This document shows positions 1 through 12,396 of a stretch of 64,000 nucleotides of DNA, piece by piece. This stretch comes from Lunularia cruciata (lineage: Eukaryota; Streptophyta; Marchantiopsida; Lunulariales; Lunulariaceae): the NCBI GenBank assembly GCA_948567375.1, contig OX419760.1, positions 12,152,001-12,216,000 on the forward strand. The letters are read 5' to 3'. The notes under the pieces are model-generated. The model saw only the letters and a program-made list of their open reading frames with translations, had not been told where the DNA came from and searched no databases. Position 1 is the stretch's first letter. Each line of letters starts with the position of its first letter. Position numbers and translations under genes: made by a program.

Positions 1-23
1 TGGAAAACTTTATATCTACATGT

Positions 24-189
24 TGTAATACAATAAGCTAGAAAAATTAGCTATAGGTGAAAATTGGCTTGGTAATATCTTTAGAATATTATACATGATC
101 CTCTATGTTGTATAATAAAGATAAGGTGCTCCTTTGGAGCATCATAGATTTTTGAGAATTATAATCTTGTATATTTCTTGGCTATTATA
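24..189 (+). repeat. 5' LTR of element A, internally deleted
   Basis: It begins TGTAATAC.AATAGCTAG-like and ends ..CTATTATA just before the primer-binding site, as the LTRs of element C do. At about 166 bp it is far shorter than the ~555-576 bp of element C. The missing part lies between 'tacatgatc' and 'tgtataataaag', so most of the central LTR has been deleted. Confidence 0.7.
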
Positions 190-203
190 ATGGTATCATA
201 GTA
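190..203 (+). promoter_or_regulatory. Primer-binding site of element A (initiator Met tRNA type)
   Basis: The motif TGGTATCATAG follows the LTR end directly. Plant Ty3/gypsy and Ty1/copia elements commonly have TGGTATCAGAGC here, complementary to the 3' end of initiator methionine tRNA. Confidence 0.7.
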
Positions 204-784
204 GATGCTCTAATCCAAGTAAGTGGATCACTCCGCTAACACATGCAATTGACATTGAGTAATTCTGAGGGTAGAAAGAGTAGTGTATATTGCAAGGTTG
301 GGTGTTTTGGAGAGAATAAGGGATGGATACTCTTGGAGTGCAATTTCTAGCACCTAATTGTCCCTTCCATAATCCATTCCAAATCAAGATTATATACATC
401 TAACACAAGCAAGAGAGAGTGTACATTGTTCACCATTTTAGAACAACTTTCATGAAAGTAGTAATGAATTTTCCAACCTCATGATTCTACCTATTATGAT
501 ACATGATAGAGAATGGGATTTGATAATTTACATCTTGCAATGCAATGGATCTGAACATACCAAATCTTCTCTTTTTCAACACTTAGATAGAAATCTTAGA
601 TAGTTAGGCCAAAAGTGATGTTTAGGGGATTTATAGTTTGCAATTTTGTGAGGAGTATTATCAATGCCTCTAAGATCTTAATAGTCCATGTTTGTTTTGA
701 GTGATCATGTTAACCCTATATTGAAATAGGAAATATTTGTTAAGGGTCCATAATGTGTACAAATCATGGAGCCATAGTTGCAAA

Positions 785-2330
785 ATCTGATGGAAGAAAT
801 GTAAGAGATGTTGAACTCAAGAAATGCAAGAGATGTTGAAAGAGTTTTGAGAAATCAAGATGACAATTGAGGCATTACAAAGTAAAGTACTTACTTGCAA
901 GAGTGATGATATAATGCAAGAGGAGGAATCATACCAAAATCTTATGAGAATGGCCAAAGTACATATAGATCCACCCACAATAATGACCCAAGCCCCGGGG
1001 TCAACAATGAAGCCACATTGTTATTCTGAATGGAAGATAACATGCAACATCAAGTCTTACATGGAACAACACTCCATGTGTGAAGTGGAGAACAAGATCT
1101 CAAGAATGAATTGATACCTTTGATTATTTTTAATAGAGATCACCAATTGTTCTACATGCATATTTGCATGTGAGTACTTGATTGATAAAGCCTTCACTTT
1201 GTATGATACTTGAGAACAATCAATGTGGGAAGAAGGAAGGTAGATCACTTGGATGGCAATGCAAGAAGGCTTGTTCAAGAATTTCCATTTGGTGGATTCT
1301 GTATAGATGTATTAAACCCATCTACGTGGGTAGAAGCAAAAGAATCTATAGCTTGCCATAATTGAAATGAGCTTAGTAAAAGCTCTTGATAACTTCAAAT
1401 GGGAGTTAAAAAGGTGAATTCAACAAGATGTGATGGAACAAAATTCTTGCATAATTTTTGAAGCCATTGCTTGTGCTCAAAGGATAGCAAGAGCACTTGG
1501 AGAAGATGAAGGGGTAGCCCCAAAACAAAATCATTGATCTAAGCAACCAAAATTTGGTGGAAAAATTCCTATGGAGTAATCCAACATTTGTTTTTGAGAC
1601 CACTCCCAAGCTTGACAATTCCAAGGAGAATAGGAATATGTCAAAGAAAGGAAAGATGGAATCTCTACCTAAGAAGAAGCTTGAATATAACAATGATGTT
1701 GCTACAATTGTGGCCAATTTGGGCACAAAGCCATCAATTGTCATGTTTATTTTCTTAGGGACCCTTGGCCTCCATACAAGTAACCTTTGAACAATTTGGA
1801 GGGAAAATTTGAGGATGAAGATACTAAAATCACATTGGAAAACAAAAATTGTAAATAAATGTACCATATGGCCTTATTTGCTCAAAAAGAAGGAGCAAAA
1901 GCAAGGAAAAGAAGAGGAAAAATGCGCAAAGATTGAGGAAGACAAATGCACAATTAATTATTACAAATAGAGTCCTCAAAGGCAATGAAGTGAGAATATT
2001 GATAGACCCTAGAGCAGCATATAATTTATTGTCATGCTCTATTGCAATAAGGTTAGGGATGGAGCTAGAGCAAGATGAGAGTGAGGAACTAGAATTACCT
2101 AATGGTCAAACATAAAGGATTGAATCATTACCTAGAAAGGTAGCCCTTTCTATATGAGAGTATGAGGAAAAAAATAGGTGGTAAGCAATATGGTTAGCTT
2201 GTTATGAATGTGAATTTGGATATGTTGTGGATGGAACACGACAATCCTATGACAAATTTGCAAAGGAAAATAGTGAAAACTAGTCAAAGGAAGATATTGG
2301 AGACAGGATACTATCCCAAAGGCAAGAATT
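785..2330 (+). pseudogene. Element A gag and aspartic protease remnant
   Basis: Broken frames match the gag and protease of element C at DNA level (compare 12397-13880). The clearest piece is 1933-2115, which reads ILIDPRAAYNLLSCSIAIRLG. This is the retropepsin active-site region, where the usual D-S/T-G triad has become DPR. A charged stretch with Lys/Glu runs (1880-1950) links gag to protease as in copy C. Stops and frameshifts are frequent. Confidence 0.65.
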
Positions 2331-2399
2331 ACCTCTCTATGTCATAGGACAAACAACTATAAGTAAGACATATAGGTGTTTCATGGTCTAATAAGAGAA

Positions 2400-2949
2400 G
2401 TCTAGAGTGCACAACTTGATAGAGAAATTTTTGAAAATCTAAAAGATGTGATAAAAAAATCTAAGGATGTATTTCCTAATGATTTACCCTCAAGATAACC
2501 ACCAAGAAGAGAGTAGATCATAAAATTGAGATACTTATGGGGAGTATAATTCCTTGCAAAGCCCCATATTGATTGTCACCTCATGAGTTGGAGGAATTCA
2601 AGGCTCAAATTCAAGATATGATACATAAAGGGTTCATCCAATCTAGCATATCACCATATGGAGCTCTTGTCTTGTTTGTGAAGAAGAAATATGTGATATT
2701 GACATGTACATTGACTATTAGAGCCTAAACCAACAAATGATGAAGAAAAAATATACATTACCTTGAATAGATGATCTACTTGATCAAGTCAATGAGGCAA
2801 AACCATTCAACAAACTCAATCTAGAAAGTAAGTATAACCAAATCAAGATTGCAGACCCACAAAATTACCTCTTAAACAAGGTATGGTCACTTTGAGTACC
2901 TTTTGATGCCATTCGGCCTCACCAATGCACAAGCTACTTTCATGAGTTT
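2400..2949 (+). pseudogene. Element A reverse transcriptase, N-terminal half (interrupted by element B)
   Basis: Decayed frames carry the usual fingers and palm landmarks: a YRLSPHELEEFKAQI-like lead, a MCIDYRALNQ-like motif near 2700 and a [15 protein letters not shown] motif at 2906-2940. The sequence stops inside the motif before MNDIF. The expected continuation, NLMNDIFxxxLDKSIIIFLDDIL, resumes at 8594 beyond element B. Confidence 0.75.
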
Positions 2950-3430
2950 TGTAACAATATGGAGTTTACCAACAAGTTAGTTGAGATTAACCAAGTAGCA
3001 AATAGGCCATACTAGCCAAGAATTATAAGAATATTATAGAAGCATCTGGGAAGCTACTTGATACCTTCCAAGTATTAGATGATATGCATGCCAAGTGGTG
3101 ACTTCTTGGGAAGCTTCTTGGCTAACTTAGCTTGCACACCAAGTAGTGACTTCTAGAAAGAAGCTTCTTGGGAAGCTTCCCAACTAACTAAGCTTGCATG
3201 CCAAGTAAGCAGCTTCTAGAAGGAAGTTTCTTGAGAAGCTTCCTAATTAGCTTAGCTTGCCCTTCAAGAAAGAAACTTTTAAGAAGCTTCTCAAGAGCCT
3301 TATATACTTTCCTACAAATACTAAAGCCTAAGCTCATGCTAGGCATCCATAGTTTCCCTCATTCTAGAGTCCTAATATGATCTTTCACTTTGATCTTCCA
3401 TTCTCTCATTTCTCTCCTACGTCTTGTCCA
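2950..3430 (+). repeat. 5' LTR of element B
   Basis: It starts TGTAACAATATGGAG and matches 8106-8588 throughout. Shared landmarks include the repeated AAGCTTCT/AGCTTGCATGCCAAGTAG blocks and the CTCATGCTAGGCATC stretch. It contains an internal series of degenerate direct repeats built on 'gacttctagaaggaagcttcttggg' and 'tagcttgcacaccaagtag' (3095-3265). Confidence 0.85.
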
Positions 3431-3446
3431 TCGGCATTAGAGCAAG
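3431..3446 (+). promoter_or_regulatory. Primer-binding site of element B
   Basis: CGGCATTAGAGCAAG follows the LTR end and is a mutated form of the plant consensus TGGTATCAGAGC. Confidence 0.55.
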
Positions 3447-3689
3447 AATGGGATGGATGGAACTTATGGACCAATAAATCTATTTCTGTCAAACCATTGG
3501 GATTTTTTTTCCATATATTACCCCATCATCATCTCACCCAGTTTATCATCTTACGCTTTTGGCATTTTTTTTTTCTGATCACCTTGTTCAAAGAACCCTT
3601 AGTACTTCTAATTATAACTTATAGAGAGCGGTATACATTGTTGCATCTATGTGTTAACTTTGGTAAATTTTAGGTAATTTAATAGAGTA

Positions 3690-5050
3690 ATAGCCATGGC
3701 GGCAATTCCCAAAGTTATCAATTGCTACGTAGCAACAAATTGAGCACCTTACTCAATTGTTGGAAGAACATTATCATCAACAACAAGAGCATGTAGAGAG
3801 TGCACCATTTCAAGAAGGGGAAGAGCAAATCTGATTTCCAAAACATAATGAATTTGAAGGCAAGAACCTCTCCAGCATAATGGAGAATTTTGTATTTTGT
3901 TTGTGAACATTATTTGGAAGCTACAAATCTTCAAGATGAATGGAGATAGATTCTCTTGGCTTCAAGTTGATCAAAACTATGGTGGCAATTTCAAGTGGAG
4001 CAAGCTGAACAGCAATTGTTATGCCAATCTTGACATGAGAAGAATTCAAGAGTGTAATAATTGAGCACTTTCAAGTGATAAATGCTACACAAGCTACACA
4101 AGATAGGTTGGCAAAATTGAAGCAAATGGGTTTTGTAAGAAGCTACATTACTCAATTCCAAAATACTTTAATGCAAATTCTAGATATAATAAGAGGTGAA
4201 GGTCAAGATTGATTTGTGAGGGGTATGAAGTCACACACCAAATTAGAAGTGACTAAATGGGACCCCAAATACTTGGAAGAAGCCATGTAATTAGTTGAGC
4301 GCTTTGATGCCTTGGTTGCAACAACTTGGTCTTGACTATGACCTTCATAGAACTTGCTTACACACTACACACGTGTGGAGTAGATGGCACTAATGGAGAT
4401 TGATACCATCCAATGGAAACCAGTTGGCCCTATAGATAGTGAAAGATTGTTACAAAATGGTAGTTGATCTTATTGTTACAAAATTGGGTATCACTTTGTT
4501 GAATGTCCTCTCAAGAATGGACAACCCTAAAAAATTACCCAACTAGAGTTTGTGGAATGTGAGAATTGGAGAAACAAGGGATCTCACTAAGAGAACTCAA
4601 GCCACCTACTACAAACTTGATTAGATCTAATGGGATTGAAGGCTCAACCTATGCAAGTTTACTTCACTTGCAAGGTATGATATCTGATTATGACTATAAG
4701 ATTTTGGTTGATTTTGGAAGTTCAAAGAATTACATTTCCATACTATTAGCAAAGGAATAAAGTATTCCTATCAAGTAAGTACTTGGAAGTAAATTGATGA
4801 TAGTGGATGGTAGAAAGAGTTCTGCATTTTGTACCTAACATCTTGTTACATTCAAGATTGGAAAGGAGTATTTGGAGTGTATGAGGTTTGTAGTAGCACC
4901 TTTATACTATGATGTCATTCTAGGTTTACCTTAGCTTGGATTTCATAAGGTTAAATTTGATTACACCCGATGACAAATTCAAGCACAACACCAAGGTAGG
5001 AATTTTAGATTAGGTTATTTGGCACATTTGAGTAAGACATCTAAACATTG
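3690..5050 (+). pseudogene. Element B gag and aspartic protease remnant
   Basis: From about 3720 the frames are rich in Gln, Glu and His, as in gag N-termini, then show a retrotransposon gag pattern (W..L...SW..FK..F-like text near 3985-4130). A zinc-knuckle remnant C-Y-x-C-Y..GH...-C reads near 4465-4510. The protease is at 4660-4760 with YKILVDFGSSKNYIS, where the catalytic D-S-G has become DFG. Multiple stops. Confidence 0.65.
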
Positions 5051-5099
5051 TCAATCTTAAGATGAGAGTTTGTCAATAAAGTAGCCATAGAGCAAGCTT

Positions 5100-6480
5100 T
5101 GGAGGAAGATAGGCCTATTTTTTGGTGTTGGTCAAGCCAATTGTGCATGGAGAATTTGATGAGGGTGAGAAGCCTCGTCAAGCAATGGTTGATCAAATAG
5201 TTCAAGACTTTGTAGATATGTTTCTATATAATTTGCCACAAGGATTACCCTTCCATTGTCATATGCTCTTCAAGATTGAGTTATTGCCAACTGGTACTCC
5301 AATGAGTAGACCAATCTATTGACTCTCACCAAAGGAATTGGACAAGCTTCAAACAACACTTATGGAATTGTTAGAGAAAGATTTTATATAGTATAGTACA
5401 TCTCCTTGGAGACCATCGGATATTATTTTTTCCAAAGAAGGATGGAGGACTTCACTTTTGTATTGATTACTATGGCCTTAATGAATAAACATTGAAGAAT
5501 GCATATCCATTACTTTGAATTGATTACTTGATCAATTGAATTGAGCATGATATTTCTCCAAGTTGGATCTTTGAAGCAACTATTTGCAGATTCTCATTGA
5601 TAAAAAGGATGTGCAAAAGATTACCTTTTTTGTAAGGTATGGGCTTTTTGAATGCAGAGTTTTACTTTTCTTGCTCATCGATGCTTTAGCAATCTTCATG
5701 GATTACATGCATCAAGTGTTGGATGGGCTATTGGACCGGTAAGTGGTGGTACTCTTAGACAATATTTTAATCTATAGCAAGACAAAGGGAAAACATATAA
5801 AATATATTCAAGAAGTCCTAAGACAACTACATCAATGAAAGTTTTACTACAAGAAGTTGAAGTGTACCTTTTGGCAAAAGGAAGTTACCTTCTTGGGTCA
5901 TAAGATCTCATTAGAGGAAATCAAGATGGAAGAGTATAAAATCAAGGCCATTATTGATTGGCCTACTCCAAAGGATACCATAGAATTGTGAGAATTTGAT
6001 GAATTGGCAAGTTTTTACCAACAATTCCTCCACTATTATACTCATGTGGCCGCACCATTGACCGACCTCTTGGTGAAGACCTCAAACTTTCAATGGACCA
6101 CCAAGCACAAAGAAGCATTCCAAAAGTTAAAATATATGGTGTCTTCAAGACCCATTTTCAACCATATGATCCTTAATTACCTTGTGTGGTTGATTTCAAT
6201 GCTTCTAATTTTACTATTGCAGCTATGTTGTTACAAGAATTTTCATATGGATTACATCCTATATTTCCACATGGGTTACATCTATTGTCTTTGTGTCTTG
6301 CCAACTAAACACCATAAAACAGAATTACTTCGTTCAAGATCAAGAACAACTAGCAATGGTTTATACTACCAAGGTATGTATATATTATCTCTTGGGGAAA
6401 TAAGTGATCATACCAACAGATCACAAACATTTTTGCGTACATTATGTTTGGAGCACATGAAAAGTCAACATCATTAATTG
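5100..6480 (+). pseudogene. Element B reverse transcriptase and RNase H remnant
   Basis: Gypsy RT landmarks are readable in shifting frames: a LPQGLPFHCHMLFKIELLPTG-like lead (5230-5290), RPIYxLSPKELDKL (5308-5350), FCIDYYGLNE near 5455, and the catalytic segment VVVLLDNILIYSK at about 5745-5780. There the expected xxDD box is LLDN, so the second catalytic aspartate is lost. RNase H follows (6004-6480: SFYQQFLHYYTHVAAPLTDLL, FQWTTKHKEAFQKLK). Confidence 0.75.
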
Positions 6481-6689
6481 GAGGAACAATTACAACTATT
6501 TGACCTCAAACTTGAGTTAAAACCTAATAGGTTCTGTGTCATCCTTGATGCCCCATCACAATGATCTGGTTTGAAGTCTCTTCCTCTCATCATGGTGGCA
6601 ATTACAACCATGTTAGTCAACTCAAAAGTCCACATTGAGTTTATGCCAGCTTTATGACAAGACCTTTTCTTTCAAATGGTACAAGGTCA

Positions 6690-7760
6690 TCTTGTAGCAC
6701 ACAATAAGGTAAAAAATAACTTCTCCTTCAAAGATAGCCTTCTTTTCTATGAGAATCATATTTATGTTCCAACCAAGGGAGACCTATGACTTGTGCACCT
6801 TCAAGAAACCCATGACTTACAAATCAATGGTCCCATGGATATGGACAAGATCTTGGGTACCCTACAACCCCAATGATGGTGATCCAACATGGCACAAGGT
6901 GTTCAAGAGTCAGTTTGATCTTGTGAGAGCTGACAATGCAACAAGGCTAGCAACCTTCAAAGTAGATTGCTTCAACCACTTCCCATCCCATCTACTAGAT
7001 AGGAACATGTTAGCTTAAATATCATCACCTCCTTGCTCATGACAAAGAAAGGTCACACGACAATTGTGGTGTTTATGGATAAGTTGAGTAAGCAAATCCA
7101 TTTAGCACCAACCTTTGATACAATGGATGCTTCAACATAAGCCTAGATCTAGTTTGACAATGTCTTCAAGCATCATAGAATGCCTCATGTACTCATCTCC
7201 AAACGTGATCCTTGATTCATCAAAAAAATTTGGCAAGCACTCTTCTAGCTACTTGGCACCAAGCTTGCTTTGTCCATGGTCTATCATCCTCAATTTGATG
7301 GAAAAAAAACGTGCAAATTACCTTGGAGGATAGGTTTTGTGCCTTTGTCACCATCTACCATACCTAACTCGGATAAATGTCTTGTAATTGTTGAGTTTGC
7401 CTACAATAATTCCAAATAGGAAAGCAACAGATTCTCTCCCTTGTTCTTTAATTCGAGCCAAGACCCACTTGTTCCATATTCCTTTCTTAATCCTCCTCCA
7501 TCTCATGTCTCTCATACTTCTACCTTCTTGACCACAATATCCCGATCCATACATTAAGCCAAATCTCATCTTGTTGTTGCTCAAAATCATCAAAAACAAT
7601 ATGTGGACAAACATCATTATGATCTCACCTTTCAACATGGTGATAAGGTCATGCTTGCTTTTAGTATCCAACCCTCCCACTTGATACCCAAGTCAGTAAA
7701 CTTACTCTTAATTGGATAGGTCCATTTCATGTCACCCAAGTCATTCTCTAATTGCTTATT
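6690..7760 (+). pseudogene. Element B integrase remnant
   Basis: The upstream zinc-binding HHCC region is barely recognisable. The core opens near 7040 with TKKGHTTIVVFMDKLSKQIHL (catalytic-domain strand 1) and continues through decayed text resembling the SxxHPQTDGQTERxN motif near 7280-7320 (YHPQFDG). The C-terminal GPY/F part reads near 7690-7760. Stops and indels throughout. Confidence 0.65.
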
Positions 7761-7764
7761 GACT

Positions 7765-8095
7765 TGCCTTGCATTATCATATGCAAATCCACTCTATCTT
7801 TCATGTTTCTGAGTTGAAAGCCTTTGTTTCTAATCCATCTTCCTTCTCTTCTTGTGTCCAACCTCTTCCTCTTCCCATCCTTATCAATGATCATGGGAGT
7901 ATGAAGTTGATTATATCCTTGCACATTGCTACATTCAAAATGACCGCCAACAACATATGGAGTACAAAGTCCTTTGGAAAGACATTATCCTCTTCATAAT
8001 ATCAATTGGGAGCCTCTTTTTCATCTCTAGAATGCACAAACAGCCATCTAGGAGTTTGAAGCTTCCATGGTTCCAAGAATGTCACCAACTAGCAA
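7765..8095 (+). pseudogene. Element B integrase C-terminus with chromodomain-like tail
   Basis: IHSIFHVSELKAFV corresponds to the conserved IHPVFHVSLLK motif at the end of chromovirus integrases. Further on, near 8005-8050, NWEPLFHLxNAQTAI matches the end of the chromodomain (TWEPEENLxNA..). This places B among the chromoviruses. Confidence 0.65.
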
Positions 8096-8105
8096 TGGGA
8101 GAATA

Positions 8106-8588
8106 TATAACAATATGGAGTTCATCAACAAGTTAGTTGAGACTAATGAAGTAGAAAATATGCCAAATTAGCCAAAAATTATAAGAAAGTTCTAGAAATA
8201 TTTAGGAAACTAATTGGTACATTCCAAGTATTGGGTATTGTGCATATCAAGTGGTGAATTCTAGGAGGAAATTTCTTGGGAATCTTCTTGGCTAGCTGAG
8301 CTTGCACACCAAGTAGTGACTTCTAGAAGGAAGCTTCCCAACTAACTTAGCTTGCATGCCAAGTAGCCTACTTCTAGAAAAAAGTTTCTTGAGAAGCTTC
8401 CCGATTAGCTTGGCTTGTCTTCTAAGAAAACGGTTTCTAAGAAACTTCTCAAGAGCCTTGTATGATTCCCTATAAATCCCAAATCCCAAGCTCATGCTAG
8501 GCATTAAGATTTTCCCTCATTCTAAAGTCTCAATGTGATCTTCTACTTTGATCTTCCATTCTCCTACTTCTCTCCTTGTTCTTTTACA
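8106..8588 (+). repeat. 3' LTR of element B
   Basis: It is the direct partner of 2950-3430, starting TATAACAATATGGAG and ending TTCTTTTACA. The visible divergence from the 5' LTR (many substitutions and small indels) shows an old insertion. Confidence 0.85.
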
Positions 8589-8593
8589 AATTT

Positions 8594-10690
8594 AATGAAT
8601 GATATATTTTGTATAAATTAAGACAAGTCTATTATCATTTTTCTAGATGATATCTTGTTTTATAGGAAGACAATGAAGGGCATAAGCAACATCTATAAGA
8701 AGTCCCCTAAATTTGACAAACAATTTAGTTTTCCACCAAAATCTCAAAGTGCAAGTTTTGTAAGTTTGAGGTTGATTCTTTGTGTCATAGAGTGAGTGGA
8801 AAAGATATCTAATTTTAATAGATAAAATTGATATTATTCAAAAATGGGGTGCTCCAAAGGATCAGACTCAACTCAAGAGTTTCTTGGGATTAATTGGATT
8901 ATATTATCATTTTGTCAAGGACATCTCCAAGGTTGCACAATCCTTAACATCCTTACTTGGCTTGGGCAAGAAATAGATGTGTAGAATCTCATAGGAACTT
9001 GCCTTTCAAGCATTTAAAGATGCATTAGTACATAAAAAAATTTAAATAGAATGATTCCAAAGATCTAATCAAGTTGGCTATAGATACATCAAGCACTGCA
9101 ATAGGAGTCATTTTACAAGAAGAATGGGAGGACAGATTGCACCCAATTGCATACTCTCTTGAAAATTGTTACCAATGGAACATAATTATCACACCACCAA
9201 ACAAAAAGAATTGATAATTGTCCTTGCTACCAAGCATTGGAAGCACTATCTTGGCAAGAAGACATTTGTTGTTGAGATAGCCACAAACCACTAGTCTACC
9301 AAGAGACACAAAAAGATCTATCTCATCAAAAAAATTGTTGTGCATAATGGAGACAATAGCTTAATATGACTATTACATGTATGGAGGTCAAGAAGCAACT
9401 TGTGGATGCATTCACTTAGATTCTTCCAATGAACAATTTGGTTGCAAAGGTCAAGATGCACCTAGATTTTAGAGGTTACCAAGACTAATCCGTAGATTAT
9501 TAGGTGCTTACTCATCTAAGGGCACACTTTATACCTAAGGGCTCACCTTCTTAGAGGGCAAGTTATGGATCCTTGATGCTTCAAACCTACAAACCACCAT
9601 TCTTGTTGAGTGTTATGATTCTACCATTGTAAGGTCATGTTCAAGTGAACAAAACCTAAGATGGAATCAAACTCCATTATTATTGGCCCAAGATGAGCAA
9701 AGATATGATGGATTATGTTTGAAGTTGCATCCTTTATCAAAAGAATAAATCCCTTAACCAAGTACTTTCAAGTCTCCTTCAACCCCTTCTTAACTAGACA
9801 CAATATGAGGAGAAATTTAGCATGGATTTAGTTTGTGAATTGCCCAAGACCACCTCAAGTTTTGGCTCCATTGTGGTCTTTGTGGACTGATTGAGCAAAA
9901 TGGTTATTTTTCTCCTATGACTGAGGACATGATTGTGCTGCAATCAGCTCAATTGTACTTAACTATGGTCTTTTCTCAACATGGCCTATCTCAAATTCTT
10001 ATCACATATCACAACATTCAATTCACTAGCTTGTTTTGGAAAACACATTTTGGAGTGTTCAAAACCAAATTTGCAATATCCCTGGCCTACCATCCATAAA
10101 CTAATGGACAAAAAAATTGGGATGATCACATTATCAAGGACATGCTATGAGGCTTCACTTTGGAGGAGCAAGAAAGGTGGGACACTTTCCTTCATCAAGT
10201 GGAATTTTCCTACAACAATTTGATGAATGCATGTACAATTTGGTGAATACATCTAAGACAATTTAGTGAATGGACCTAAACTCACACTGTTCTTCCTCAT
10301 GTATGGAGAACACACTTTCACCCCTCCAAGTCTGGTAAAGGTCAGCCTAATAGCTACCAAAGTTTATGTTGTCAACGCTTATGTGTCTCAAATCCAACAA
10401 GGCATGGAGCATGCTAAGCAAAAAGTTACAAATTGCCAAAAATTGCAAAAATTAATATGAAGATTTCTGGCATATGGAGTTTGAAGTCAGGGATCAAGTG
10501 TGGTTGTCCACCATTAGCATTACATTGGTTGGCTCTTGTAAGCTCAAACCCTGCTTCATTGGTCCTTTTCCCATCATTCAACAAATTGGAGTAGTGGTAT
10601 ATCATCTTAAGCTACCTTCACACATGAAGGTCTATCCACTTTTTGATGTTTCTTTGCTACAACATTATGCAATCTTAGAGGTTGCATAAG
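8594..10690 (+). pseudogene. Element A reverse transcriptase C-half, RNase H and integrase remnant
   Basis: The frame picks up where 2949 left off: LMNDIF, then DKSIIIFLDDIL at about 8620-8660 with the catalytic FLDD. RNase H follows (9190-9290: TTKQKELIIVLATKHWKHYLGKKTF). The integrase zinc-binding and core regions follow (9600-10250), including SMDLVCELPKTTS near 9820 and a YHPxTNGQ-like block near 10085. The C-terminal domain (10474-10689) holds GPFPIIQQIGVVVYHLKLPSH and HMKVYPLFDVSLLQHYA, the GPY/F module. A purine-rich tract (10755-10765) precedes the 3' LTR. Confidence 0.75.
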
Positions 10691-10765
10691 TGCAATACCG
10701 ATAGTAGTGAAATCTTTTGAGCGCCAACTTTACAATGAGAACATTATGTCTTGAATGGGATGGTT

Positions 10766-11246
10766 TATAATACCATTAGCTAGAAAAAGTAGTTATAGGT
10801 GAAAATTGGCTTGGTAATGTCTTGAGAGATATTATACATGATGGTCTAAATAGATCATATTGATAATTCACCAAAAGATGACTTCCACTAATAGAGTAGA
10901 GGTCAAAAACACACCAAAAACTTTAGAGTCAATTTTGGAGGCCTAAATGAAAGAATTAGGCATGAAAAATAGATTTATACGCCCCTTTCTTGTTTGAGAG
11001 AAAAAGTAACATCTTAACTCCCCTTTTTGTCTCCTTGAGATCTTTCCAATGGTACCTCATCCATGTTGTTGTGAGCTTCCTAAAAAATATTCCCTAAAGA
11101 TTCTATCTGGTCAAACTTGTTTGACCAACAAATAACACAAGGATTAACATGTCAACAATCCATTCAGCTAATCCAAGGGTGTAGCTTGTTAACATATCAT
11201 CAACCCATATATCTAATATAAAGGTGTAGCTCCCTTTGAATGGATC
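10766..11246 (+). repeat. 3' LTR of element A, left part
   Basis: It begins TATAATACCATTAGCTAG and follows the element C LTR for about 480 bp, then breaks off at ..TGAATGGATC where element C begins. The rest continues at 17590. Confidence 0.75.
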
Positions 11247-11801
11247 TTTAATACCATAGCTTGACATATTATCTAAGGTGAAAATTGGCTTGGAAATATC
11301 TAGAAGGATGTTGAGTATGATGTGCTAACTAGATTGGATAGAGATTTCACCAAAAGAGTATTCTACTAATATAGTAGAAATCAAAAGTAGCAAAAATAAC
11401 TTTAGAGCCAATTTTGGAGGCCTAAATGAATGAATAAGCCTCCAATGGAAAAATTTCTACCCCCAATGATTTGTCTTGTCAAGAGCTTTCTAACTATACC
11501 TCACCCATGTGATTTTGAGCTTCTTACAAGAATATTCTCTAAATATTCCCTCCAATCAAACCTATTTGACCAACTAGATAGGACAAGGACTAACATGTCA
11601 CCTATCCAGGTAAGTAATCTAAGGGTGGAGCTTACTGACATGTCACTAACCTATGTATTTGATCCAAGGGTGGAGCTTCTTTAGATGTATCCTCTTTGCT
11701 ATGTAATAACGAGCAGGTGCTCATTTTGGGGGCATTGGAGTATTGAATCTAAAACTTGTGTTTTCTCTCTTGTAAAGTTTTCTTGTCCTTGGAGTATTAC
11801 A
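11247..11801 (+). repeat. 5' LTR of element C
   Basis: About 555 bp, from TTTAATACCATAGCTTG to GGAGTATTACA. The element C 3' LTR starts TGTAATACCAATAGC, so the first bases here are mutated. A TATGTAATAA / polyadenylation-like stretch lies near 11700. Confidence 0.85.
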
Positions 11802-11818
11802 ATGGTATCAAAAGTAGG
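11802..11818 (+). promoter_or_regulatory. Primer-binding site of element C
   Basis: ATGGTATCAAAAGTAGG directly follows the LTR, matching the TGGTATCA initiator-Met-tRNA type site. Confidence 0.7.
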
Positions 11819-12396
11819 TGTTTTAATCCAAGAGAGTGGATCACCCCTCTTGGAAGAACACTAGCTATTGAAATTGAGTAATTTGAGGGGGAGAAAACAT
11901 AATGCAATTGCTAGACTTGGGAGGTGTTTTAGAGGGCGGATGGGATGGAGGTGCTTGGAGGACAATTTCCTACCATTCTAGAATCCATTCCACATCAAGA
12001 TTATGTACATCTAGTGTGAGCAAATGAGAGTGTCTCTTGTTTATCACTTTGAAGCAAAAATCATGGATATAGTGATGAATTCACCAAACTTAGAGACTTT
12101 ACCTATGGTGGTATATAACAAAGAGTGGGATTTGACAATCTTTATTCTGTTATGATTTTATGGATTTGAATATATCAAATTCTCACCCTTTCAACAAGCA
12201 AGTAGAAATCCATTTTGTGGTTAGACCAAAAGTGATGTTTAGGGATTTTGTGGTCCACAATTTTGATGAGAGATATTATCAACAAGTGATAGCCTCTAAA
12301 GTCCCAATGGTAGTCCCAAAATTTTATGCTCCCTCCCAAGTGATCATTCTAACCCTCTATTGGAGTAGGAAGTAGCAATTGAATACTGGTTGTGTG

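Larger units (their letters stand above)
2950..8588 (+). mobile_element. Element B: decayed chromovirus inserted in element A reverse transcriptase
   Basis: Two LTRs of about 480 bp (2950-3430 and 8106-8588) with extensive direct similarity bracket gag, protease, reverse transcriptase, RNase H, integrase and a chromodomain-like tail, all on the plus strand. Flanking five-base strings agttt (2945-2949) and aattt (8589-8593) fit an aged target-site duplication. All coding frames are broken. The LTR sequence differs from elements A and C, so B belongs to another family. Confidence 0.85.

Noticed and set aside
1406..1867. 153-codon open frame on the minus strand
   Set aside because: It is the antisense shadow of the element A gag, which is supported by similarity to element C gag on the plus strand.
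7348..7680. 110-codon open frame on the minus strand
   Set aside because: Antisense to the element B integrase remnant; no motif of its own.
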